A DNA stretch of 64,000 nt from Alectoria sarmentosa (taxonomy: Eukaryota; Ascomycota; Lecanoromycetes; Lecanorales; Parmeliaceae), in assembly GCA_009733775.1 (NCBI GenBank), contig WOGZ01000023.1, positions 62,001 to 126,000 of the forward strand, in the 5' to 3' direction. Position numbers and translations under genes: made by a program. Below, piece by piece: positions 1 through 9,540 of the stretch (position 1 is its first letter; every line of letters begins with the position of its first letter). The notes beneath the pieces were generated by a model. It saw only the letters and a list, made by a program, of their open reading frames with translations. It had not been told where the DNA came from and searched no databases.

Positions 1-163
1 CGGCCACCATGCCGTCAGTCACTCCGTTCATACCCAATTCTGGTCGAGACTCCGGGGACAAGTCGGAGGTGTTTTGATCTCGAATGGGGTCGCTGGTAGC
101 TTGGGAAGCAGTTGCAGTGATGGGCTCTTGCCCTGCCAAATGCTGGTCAGTAGCTGCAGACAT
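1..163 (-). CDS. N-terminal fragment of an unidentified protein, cut by the left edge
   Basis: An ATG at 161-163 (minus strand) opens a frame that stays open for 54 codons to the left edge. The peptide begins MSAATDQHLAGQEP and is hydrophilic, rich in Thr, Ser, Pro, Asp and Glu, as expected of a disordered N-terminus. I do not recognise the family. The roughly 1.2 kb to its right holds no other gene and carries purine and pyrimidine repeats typical of a fungal promoter, which fits a start here. No domain, signal peptide or membrane segment is visible in this piece, so the function is unknown; the start could also be downstream at the in-frame Met in LGMNGV. Confidence 0.4.
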   Translation of the reverse strand, partial: MSAATDQHLAGQEPITATASQATSDPIRDQNTSDLSPESRPELGMNGVTDGMVA

Positions 164-343
164 GGTTGCTTGATGGATTTGGTCTGATGGTAAGAGGGTT
201 GGTTCGGTGTCTGTGGGTGGATGTAACTATTTATCAACAAGGGCAGGAAGGGAGGGCTCTTTGAGTAGGGTGTATAGGTGTTTTGGTAGAGGGAAGTAGG
301 AGTAGGTATCTCTGAGACACTCTAAATCAGTGAATAGGGAATG

Positions 344-396
344 AAAAGAAGAAGAAGAAGGAGAAGGAGAAGGAGAAGGAGAAGGAGAAGAAGAGG
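344..396. repeat. GAA/GAAGGA purine microsatellite
   Basis: An uninterrupted run of GAA and GGAGAA units about 50 bp long lies roughly 180 bp upstream of the left-edge start codon. It probably sits in a promoter or leader. It is simple-sequence DNA with no coding meaning. Confidence 0.85.
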
Positions 397-826
397 CAAG
401 ATTGATGCAGAGTGGGTGGAGAAGCTGAAGGAGAAGCTGAAGGAGATAGGTAGAAGTGGTAGAGTGGGTACAATAATGAAGGGGGCGTGAGGGCTTGTCT
501 CAAAACTTTTTTCTGGGAGACGCGAAGGCGCTAAGATTGGTTGCTAGTCACTACACCGAAGAAACTAGAAAAGTAGGTAATATAACGGGTACGCTAGTAA
601 GGGTCCGAGGGTCTCAATTTGAATCTTGAATGAGTCCCGTCGATAATCTCCTCACAGTTGATTTGGCGAGCAGTACAAGAGTACTAGTACATGTAGCAAG
701 CACTCAAGAGTGGTTTGAGTCGACAGTCGAATCAAATGACTCCAATATCCTCTACCGAATCAAGTCTACTCTTATACCAAAAGGAAGCGCTATGTATATA
801 TCCACTCTGTCCCACAGATGATCAAC

Positions 827-855
827 CCTCTCTCTTTCTCTCTCTCTCTCTCTCT
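827..855. repeat. CT dinucleotide microsatellite
   Basis: A (CT)n tract with one TTT interruption lies in non-coding sequence. The RE/SL-repeat peptides it generates in several frames are artefacts. Confidence 0.85.
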
Positions 856-1395
856 GCGACAGGGGCGTGTGCAAGGGAGAAAAAAGGACTTGGTCGCATC
901 TGACCTCGCCATGGCTGACTAGCATTAAGCGCATCGTCACTCTGCAGCTCACTACCTACTTGTTCCAGTAGCCATGTGGCCAGGTGGACATGTGCCCAAT
1001 TCCTGCTGTCACCCGCAACGTCCGCTATCTCAACTCTTGCTCTGCTGCCACTTCCCATACGCTTCGCATCTCCATTCTCATAGCCAACCCATATTGTACC
1101 TAGGTGTTCAAATTCGCCATAGCCTTATCTATCTACATCAAACTTTTTCACACTACTAATCTGCAAGTCTTCCATGCACACAAGCTGCCCACACCTGCCT
1201 CTCACCCAACCTTCAGATATGGCCCTCCCTTCCTGCCTCCCTCCAAGCTGCCCGGTGATAAGCCGTGAGTCTGTCCGATTTCCTTGCTCCTAAAACTCCT
1301 GGCGCTATGCAAAAGATCCACCATGACCCATAAATACCCCTACCCAGAAACCTCACCTATATTCGCCTTTTGGAGGGGCTATCGTAAAACATATC

Positions 1396-4300
1396 TCATC
1401 CACTCGTGAGCAACATGTATCTGATGCTGGTGAGCAAAAGGCTTGTCGAATTAGATGTTCGGAACTCACTTGGTGATGGCGTTCATTCTCTCGCTTGTAA
1501 GTTTGAGAGTTATCTTCAGCAATTCCTGTGAGACATCCGAATGCTGATCCTGCATCTTCGTCCATTGATCTTCGTCGAGCATCCACGTGACGCAATTCCT
1601 CTCTGCGTAAGTCGTCGATGTCCTTTTCGTATCTGAGAAAAAGGGAAGCTCTCCACAAGTCGTGCCAGCGACAATGAGCTCGGAGTATTTGCCTTGGGGA
1701 AAGTCGTACCTCGCTTTGAGCATGCCGCTTTCCAGCAGGTAAAAGCCATTGGGCTGATCTCCGGGGTTGTAGAGCACGGATCCGGCCGCATACTCTTTGC
1801 GTATGAAAAACGACGCTGTCTTGTACCAGAAATCTTCAGGTTCTTCGGATACGGTCGAAAAGGTCTGCAATATTAGCTGTAGAGGTTGGCGATAGTCCTG
1901 CCATCTTTGGTGCTGTGCAGGGCTCTGTTCGCTGAGTGTCGCTGTAGCTACCTGGTGCAGATGATGCAGTCGTGGAGAGTTGAACATAATCTCTAACGAC
2001 GGTGTACTTGTCTGCTCTGACTTCGGGACTTCTGTGCAGGTATTAGTGGAATCACTCAGCAGCTCCAAAGCAAGTTTACCCAGGAAAGCGGGAGTTGACT
2101 CTGTCTCCATCTCGAGATCTCGCTGATGATAGAACGCCTTCAAAAGTTCGTTCTCGCAGTACTCCAGCGCCGAATTGAGACTCTTAGAGTAGTAGACACC
2201 GTCGTCATTGTCAAAGAGTCCCACTCTACGGAGGCTCTTGCCTACATCGCTCTCCATCTCGAGACCGCACATGACCAATTGAACTTCCTGTCGAATGAGT
2301 AGCTTTTTAGTCCGCTTAAACGCTTCTCCGGCTGAGAGGTCGACGCCGTCCACGTTGTACAGATCAAGTACAAGAAAGCGGATTGGCTGTTTTCGAAAAG
2401 ACTCCTCCCGCAGCAGTTCCCGGATTTGCTTCTCGACTCCTACAATGGTACCGAAGAACAGATAGCCTGCAAGCTTCATAACATGAACTTGTTTGCCAGC
2501 TTCAAGAAGGAAACGTTGCTGAATTGGATGCCTCCGGACTGTCGAATTTGCCACGCCTCCGTAGAGCTTCCCACGGATGGCCGATATTTGGGATGTTTGG
2601 AGGACAAAGCTGACACAGGCCAGGATGATTCCCACAAGGATACCGACGACGAAGTCATAAGCTCCCATAGTAACAACGATAATAAGGATCTGTAAATTGT
2701 AAGCTCGAGTGATCCACCACGGTAAGATGGAAGGTACCGTACCGTAAGATACTCGAGGCGGTGCACTTTACCCCATGTGTCTACCAGGGCTTCCTTCAAT
2801 AGATCCACTCCCAGATAGAATATGAGTGCGCCAACCACCATGATCGGAATAAAGCCGATGATGATGGGTCCGATGACAAGTATACCAAAGGTTGCAGCGG
2901 CCAACATCACACCAGCAATTCGACTGTCCCCTCCACTTCTCATAAATAGCACTGAGTTTGTGTATACGAGATAGTTCTGTTCTGTAGTCAGCGAAGTGCT
3001 TCAGCTGCATAACCAAAAAGAAGTACTTGAATACTCCCGCAAAATCCCGACAGAGCATTCGATATGCCATGTGCTCGGAGCTCACGGTCAACGTCCACAT
3101 TATCCTCTCCACTAGACAGACCTAGAGCTGGAATGTTGATAGGAACATGGAGGACCCCAAAAAAGGTCAATGCAAACATTGCAGGCACCGTAGATAAAAT
3201 GGCGCTCCAGTCCGTCAGTCTCCAATTGTAGAGCTCGTAGAAAGAATAGAAAGGTTTTCCAGCGTCAGGGGCAGCAAAAATCCACCCTCTGCTCCGTAAT
3301 TCGGGTATAGTGAGTTCTTCAATGGCGGCAACGTAGAAATAGAAGACTGCAATGATGGACAAAAAGAAAGTAGCGTCTGTCAAAGGATGCTTCACCCATC
3401 GTTTCGCAGTTTGAAGTATGATGGCCAATACCAGAGGTATAATCCAAAGCGCCACGGTATCAGACTGGAAGAGCTTTTGCAGTGTGTGAAGGTTATACTC
3501 CAAGTTGCCGTCAAGCCTTGCAGAAACCTCCAATCCTGTTGCCACCAGGAACCACCCGACACCACCAATGCATCCTATCAGAATGTGTCGAGGGAAAAAG
3601 CCGATCAGGGACCCAAGCTTGCATAATCCCATGACGTAGAAGACCGCCCCTGTGAGCACGGAACTCATCGCGTAAGCAGCAATTGTAGTGGCAAGCACGG
3701 CGGCCTTTTTGTCTTCGCCCTCGCCCACCCTTGCGAGGATGGTGAATGCCATCTTATGGAAGAAAGGGACGACTTCGATCTTAAAACATCATTAGCACAG
3801 TGCTCTCTGAAGACTAAGAGGGTTCTACCATCTCGGAGCCTATCCCTCCTTTGAATATGCTACCGCCGAGAGAATATGTTAGCTGCGAAATAATGCAGCT
3901 GACATAGAACATGGAAATTCCCTCGGGTCCGAGACCTGTGAAAGTAGCATTGCCGAGAGGGAATAAGATCATGCCTATTTGAAGTCAGCAATTTGATCTG
4001 ACAGGTACTTTAACACTGGAGGCTCACCGTAGGACAGAGCATCAAGAACGTTAAGTAGCAATCCGAGTATCACAGGAGGCACAAAGCTAGCTGGTTGGCG
4101 AACGCCATATTCCAATATGTCCTGCCGATCCCACGACTTAGGATTGGAGGCAATTCTGACGATATCAGCAGTCTGCCGTTTAGATCGTTGCAACACTGCT
4201 CTTATAAGACTTTCCGGCTGTGGTCTAGCCACCTGCTGACCCTCGAGATCTTTGATTGAACCATAGGCGGTTCTCTTCCCCAGCAGGGTTGTCCGTTCAC

Positions 4301-5030
4301 TCGGCTGTGAGATAATTCCCTCCCGAACAGTGACAGGTTGTACGCCTACAGTAATAGGTGGTTCCTCTTCGTCTGCCCCTTGGCTGTCTGCTTCGGTTGG
4401 AGGTGAGCTTCTCATCAACTCAGTTAAGGCTGACTGGCACAGTGATTTTTGCGACGAGTGCGAGCTTTGGGGAGATGTCGGCTCGGAGATCTCTTGAATA
4501 GCCTCTGGACGGGAAGAAGTGTTGGATTCATGACGGCTTAGATCGTCTTGGTCCAAGTGACCATTTAGGAAAGATTGGTGCTGGATTGTAGAGGAAGTGT
4601 GATGTCGTGAGGGGGAATGCTCTGTGCGATTCGAAGTAATGTCGGACAGAGCCCACGAGGCAAGTTCTGCAGTCTCCTCTCGTACACCTTGAGAGGCATT
4701 CCTTGTGAAGTTAGCTGGAGCTGTCGACATTTAGTACACTACACTTCGTAGAGTGTGAATGAGTTGGATCTGACCGTGGGAGTCTTGAAATGAGTGTTGA
4801 AAGTATGATCTGGCTGGTGTTTTCTGATTCAAGGAAGAGGAAAAGGACATCCTGGAGGGAGAAGACTCGTTTCGTGGGCGGAAGAACCCATTGACACGGC
4901 CCTCGGTTTCCTCGGTGCCTCCATAGTCACCCAAGTCCGCACTGGAGGGTATAGGTTCTTGTCCACGGATTCGGCCCAATTGTGATGCACTCCTGTTCCT
5001 GCCACTGCCACCTGATTGACTACCCGGCAT
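1396..5030 (-). CDS. VSB1: SulP/SLC26-like transporter with STAS and cNMP-binding domains (VSB1-like)
   Basis: Seven exons: 4775-5030, 4028-4720, 3829-3974, 3027-3779, 2743-2976, 1470-2689 and 1396-1420, giving about 1,108 aa; all introns are 47-54 nt GT-AG. The first ~290 residues are Ser-rich and disordered. A SulP-type membrane core (about 295-720) follows, containing the family stretches LDALSYGMILFP and GGIGSEMIEVVPFF. A STAS domain (about 745-875) and a C-terminal cyclic-nucleotide-binding-like fold (about 970-1085, with NPGDQPNGFYLLESG) complete it. This architecture matches yeast YGR125W/Vsb1, a vacuolar protein implicated in storage of basic amino acids, so vacuolar membrane location is inferred. 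The last exon is only 25 nt and yields the ending KYMLLTSG; ignoring it would end the protein at ITK. Substrate cannot be read from sequence, and plain sulfate transport is unlikely for this subgroup. Confidence 0.88.
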
Positions 5031-6057
5031 TTCGAACCTTCTCTCTGAATCCTACGACAGTCCCACGTTCCCAAGTCTCTTGGCTACCAGCACGTTCACG
5101 ACATAAGGCGTGATACGTGCAGATGCATGGCGAAGTGGGAAAGCAAATGACTGGATGTGCTGCAAGACCGGCAAACCACCGACTTGCAGGGAAGCAGAAG
5201 GCCAAAAAGAGCGTGTATGGAGAAGAGAAGAGAACGTGGTGATGTACTCCATTGATAACATGACTTGAGAAGTTTGTTCAGGGATTTTGAGTAGATTACT
5301 TACCTTTTTTTTTTTTTTTTTTTTTTTTTTTTGGCGGTCCTGGAAAAATGCTAATTACCCCGCTACAAATTAAGCTTGTAGAGTTTCCCCTCAGCGCCAC
5401 CATCATTCGGATGCTACTTGCTGTACATAGGTACTTATGCGGAGAATACATAATACACATGTTAGGTTGTCCTGATCTTACCGTTGCATAATCGGGAATT
5501 GGGAGCACATTACTCCGTCGGTAGAACAAAAAAAATTCAATTGCAGTTGTCCTGTTCTTTTACTTCGACGTTCGACATTGCCATGGTAAGAACCTTTTCT
5601 CCCTCTTCCGCCCACGATCCGAGTGGGCAAGACCGTCCACCACCGTGAACTGTGTACCTCAGATGATATTCTGAAAGTCTGCTTAATGCCTTGCACTTTT
5701 CAGATCTTGTATCTGACACGTACAGAGTGACCTTGCTTCTGCTGTCGTCCGTCATTACTCAAGGGAAAATCGCAGTGGGCTGGCTACCTTCCTTCGCCAA
5801 AACACCCCGCCTCTGATGCATAATGCAGGACTTGAATGAGCGCCGCTAGGCATGCATACTCGCGCCATTGCCAATCAAAGCCGTTGGAGGCAACAACTGT
5901 AAATTGGTGCGGAGTAATGGCCAATGACTTTATTTCATTGGACTTCAGATATTGGACGTCTCCGTAGAGAATTCCCGGCTCACCTTGCCGCTGTGGCAGA
6001 CTGCCCGATGGACCCGTCCACCTGGTATCACAGTACCCGAGCAATGCCATGGAGTCT
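5031..6057. other. Intergenic: leader of the SulP gene and 3' flank of PSF1
   Basis: The region lies between the SulP start and the PSF1 stop, both on the minus strand. It contains a 28-nt T-run, listed separately. An 88-codon minus-strand frame (5784-6050) lies directly behind the PSF1 stop, but it has no recognisable family and no good start context, so it is not called. Confidence 0.5.
5305..5332. repeat. Homopolymer T28 (A28 on the gene strand)
   Basis: Twenty-eight consecutive T lie about 275 bp upstream of the SulP start. Read on the minus strand this is a poly(A) run followed at once by GGTAAGT, a perfect 5' splice-site sequence. It could be a nucleosome-excluding promoter element or part of the 5' leader with a leader intron. 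Confidence 0.9.
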
Positions 6058-6832
6058 TTAACTTAGCTTTTGCAAATATCCCTGAACGATCAGTCGCTCA
6101 ACATCCCCTTGCCGGACATAAAATTGGCTATTCTTCGTCAACGTGATGGCCCTGCCAAGTGTGCATTAGTAATTCCACTCTTGACACGGTATTGTAAGGG
6201 AATGACAAGCATACCCATACTCCGTCTGAATTTCTCCGGCGTCTCTCAATACCCTCACATCAATGAACAGATCTCGTGGGGGTTCCAAGCTCCCCGTCAA
6301 ATCGATATCTGTCCATTGGCCTTTGTATGCTGCCAGCATGTCCCCATATTGCCGCACATACTCGTCCTCCTCCGGGCTGAGCGAGCTCTGATTCCCTACC
6401 TCGGAGGCCATGCCTGACCCTTCCCCATTGCCCTGCCGGCCAGTCTGTTGCTCTTGATCCAGAACATCCTTACCACTCCAGCACATCTCCTCAAGCTTGT
6501 CAGATCGGACTCGATGATAGGCAAGCAGGCATCGCTTGTTACGACGCATGCAAAGATGATTGACAAGGACGGAGCAGGCGGTGGCTGGTTCAGAGGAGGG
6601 GTTGAAGGAGCCGTGGAAGGGAGCAAGAATGTTGGAGACGTCTTTGTCGAGGTCACGTACTTCGCGCGTCGTTTCTCGAACGAGCTCTGTTTGATAATGT
6701 GGTAGATGAGCCAAGGCTTGTGTTCTTTTGGCATGCTGGATCTAGGGTGGTAGGTCTTAGGACCGTTCAGATTGTTTGTATTACTAATGGGAGGGGAACC
6801 TAACAAGCTTGAAGGCGTGGTCACCATACATG
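6058..6832 (-). CDS. PSF1: GINS complex subunit PSF1
   Basis: Three exons: 6806-6832, 6215-6741 and 6058-6151, giving 215 aa, close to the usual 196-208. GINS (Sld5-Psf1-Psf2-Psf3) joins Cdc45 and Mcm2-7 to make the replicative CMG helicase in the nucleus. The start MYGDHAFKL, the helical stretch LVREVTREVRDLDKDV-like, the block MRRNKRCLLAYHR, and PRDLFIDVRVLRDAGEIQTEYG followed by a C-terminal B-domain (SQFYVRQGDVERLI) are the family landmarks. The first exon encodes only nine residues and is joined to IQHAKRTQALAHLP by a 64-nt intron ending CCTAG. The last exon starts just after TEYG. No truncation is apparent. The upstream neighbour is unrelated, so the gene is probably monocistronic. Confidence 0.93.
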
Positions 6833-7825
6833 GTGTCGTTTGGATCGAATCCCAAGCACGCCGACTTCACTCGCGATTGCTTAGATTTCTTGGATTCTTA
6901 GGTTTTTCAGACTTCTCAGATTTCTCAGGTCCACGTCATCTCTGCCATGGGCCGTCAACTAGTGGTATGCTTTGAAGTTGCAAATTGTTGAGTTTCACCA
7001 TCACTTCTGATGCCAAGACCGAGTCTAGAGTACCCGTCAGCCCAAAGTCCGAGGGTCGGCAAAAGGAAAATAACTCTTGGAGCCATTGCGGAGTATCTTG
7101 GCACAATACAGATTCTCTATTCCGACACATATGTGACGAGGTCCTCAATTACCTGGTGTTTGGTCTTCTTTACTTAGGCGCCAAGACATGGGCCTACTTT
7201 GCTTCCGAAAAGCGGAGACGCCTGGAATACTTGATTAGTAATATTCTGCGGGAGAAGGACAATCGAAGCTTGCTATCGGGAAGCTGCAGTATCAAAGTCA
7301 TTGTCTTGGTTATGCTTGCTCCGCCTTCGGGATATCTGCCCATTGAGCTGTTGATACCCGTTCATAAGCTCCATGGTCCTCCGATAGGCGCACAGTGCTC
7401 CGCTGACACGACGACTCACCCATGTTTGACAAGCTGATGATGACATTCCTGCAGCTTTGTTCTGTAACCTGAGAGCATCCCCAGTCCGTTCTACGGCTTG
7501 AAATGGATGGGGCGACGCGCCTGATGCCAGACAGCTTAGTAGAAGAAGCACTAAGACCGGAGTGGTGAAAGAACACTGGATGCTTGGTTCAATGCTCCGG
7601 TACGACAGGAGAGCCGACCATTTGACAGCAAGTTTCTTCACCACAACTTGAGAGAGGAAGTCTCGACATAAGTTCAATTGCAAAGAAGCACCTACAACAC
7701 CAGCAACGGCGCCGTCTACAAATGCACAAGAACACCAGGGTATCTCCTACCGCCTAAGAAATGAGGACACCCCAAATGCCCCGAGACAACTCCGGTCAGG
7801 CAGGATATCAACTCTTAAAAACCCA
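6833..7825. other. Intergenic or unresolved; overlapping open frames on both strands
   Basis: This holds the PSF1 promoter and the 3' flank of the HMG-box gene. Two sizeable frames overlap: plus 6985-7437 (150 codons) and minus 7273-7683 (136 codons). Each has a hydrophobic stretch, for example VLVLLLLSCLASGAS on the minus strand. I recognise neither and could not build a spliced model with conserved features, so no gene is called. Confidence 0.4.
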
Positions 7826-9540
7826 CTACCGATCTCTTTGTCGGGCAAACCACTCATCTGACCCCATCTCGGGTTCTGCGTCTCCATGCTCGCTTTCGAA
7901 GTCGTTCAGAACGGGCGAATATGCTGGTGTCTGGTATTCTCCGGCCTGGTTCCCCCCCAACCCGCTCATCATCTGATTGACATGCTCGTTACCACCGGAG
8001 CTAGGATATCGAGGATGGCTTTGATCGTAGCTTGCCAACATTGGGTCCAGCTGGGAGTTGCTGCTCAGCATCTGCTGTCCGCTCTCCTTTCCCTGGAGCT
8101 CATGATGGTATGCACCTGGAATTCCTATCACTGGCGGTGCTGACTGATGGAACCCAGACGGAGCGTCTACAGGCTGAATAAAGACATCTTCGACGTGACC
8201 AAGATGGGCCATTCTTTGATTCGGGTGGCTTGTCGTCTGGTAGTACTGATTATGGAGAGCTTGTTGGTTCAAAGCAGCGGGCAGAGGCTTCCCGGGATTG
8301 TTTGTCTGGTACGAGGAGGGATGATGGAAGAAGTGCGGAGCATCGAAACCACTGGGGTCGTACTCGTCGAGGGATGTCCCGCTTGGCGTGTAGCTGGTTT
8401 CACGGTAAGGCTTCTTTGATTTCCTGAGCTTTAGTGACCGGCCTGCTCCATTTGGCGCATATGCATAGTCCGAATCGTTGTCGCTTAGTTCGTCTTCTGA
8501 ATCGCCTGCTTTTCCTTTGCGCTTACGATTTGCGGCCTTGCCTGTTTGTGGCTGAAATTTATAGTCCGGGAATGCTTTGGCGTGATTTTCTCTTTCGACC
8601 TTGGCCCACGCATCAAACTGTTTCCTAATCTCTGAAGGCTCCATCGCCCAGCTCTCGCCGGCAAGCGAAGATATCTTCTGGTGATTGGGCGACTTCTCCC
8701 ATGCTCTGGCTCGATCTGCATATGCAGATCTGTACAGGATGAAGGAGTTTGAGGGACGCTTCACGAAGTTGTCTTTCTTTGCTTCCTCTCTCCTGTCCTC
8801 CACAGATCTGTTCACCCAGGCCGCCGTATCTTTGACTTGGATGTTTGTCATATCCTTTGTCAGCTCACTGAGCGGACCATTAAGCGTCTTCGTTTTCACA
8901 GTGTTCTTCTTCCGGGCAGCCCTTCGCGGTCTGGGGGAGTCCGAAGGACGACGAGAGCCGGCGCCTAATCGATTTTGTCTTGTTGATCGTGTTTGTGGCG
9001 TGCTTTGATCTGATATTTCTGGTGTAGGAGGCGCTCTACCATGGATCATAGGGTTGGGATATTGCTGTGGGAGCCGGTCAGTCTTCTGTTGAGATCGAAA
9101 GGCGACCTTTGAACTTACATGCTGCTGCTGGAGAGCATAGGGGTTGAACATAACCTGTTGCTGAGGATGGAAGGCTTGCTGTCCATATGCATCCTGCTTC
9201 TTATTAGCCTGTTCGCCTCGTCCGTCTTGCGGCCTGCCAATGTCATGATGCAACTTACGAAACTCATATCCACACTGAGATTATTCTGCTCCTGATAGAA
9301 GTGGAAGCTTTTGTTGCCGAATTGGTCAACGTACCACTGGCCCATGTCTGGCTCTGGAGAATTATCGAACGAGGTGGTTCCAGAAGGCATGTATGGATTA
9401 TTGTCCAAGGCATAAGTGCTGGCTTGGTGCTCGGTTCGGGTGTTTTGCTGCAATAGGTGACCAAAGCCATCCTGAAGCTGGCGACCGTCCGCCATTGGTG
9501 GCGTTGGCGGAGGCTGTTTTACCATTGCCGTCACAGACAT
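7826..9540 (-). CDS. HMG-box transcription factor (MATA_HMG class, possibly Ste11/FMF-1-like)
   Basis: Exons 9259-9540, 9119-9208 and 7826-9064 give about 536 aa. The DNA-binding HMG box is clear: FVKRPSNSFILYRSAYADRA, then NHQKISSLAGESW and a C-terminal part AFPDYKFQPQT. It is followed by a basic stretch (KAANRKRKGKA) that may be a nuclear localisation signal. The rest is Gln-, Pro- and Ser-rich and probably disordered. KRPxNSFxLYR boxes of this kind occur in fungal mating-type and Ste11/FMF-1 regulators of sexual development; assignment to that subgroup is inference. The second intron (9065-9118) is 54 nt, has no stop and keeps frame, so retention would insert 18 residues. A 2.9 kb gene-free stretch upstream suggests complex regulation. 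Confidence 0.82.

Larger units (their letters stand above)
164..1395. other. Intergenic, no gene supported
   Basis: This stretch holds the presumed promoter of the cut-off gene at the left edge and the 3' flank of the SulP transporter. It contains a GA-rich microsatellite and a CT microsatellite, listed separately. The short open frames here overlap each other on both strands, are of low complexity, and none looks like a protein. Confidence 0.6.

Noticed and set aside
5784..6050. 88-codon minus frame right behind PSF1
   Set aside because: Its start overlaps the PSF1 stop region; there is no family resemblance and no splice link to PSF1.
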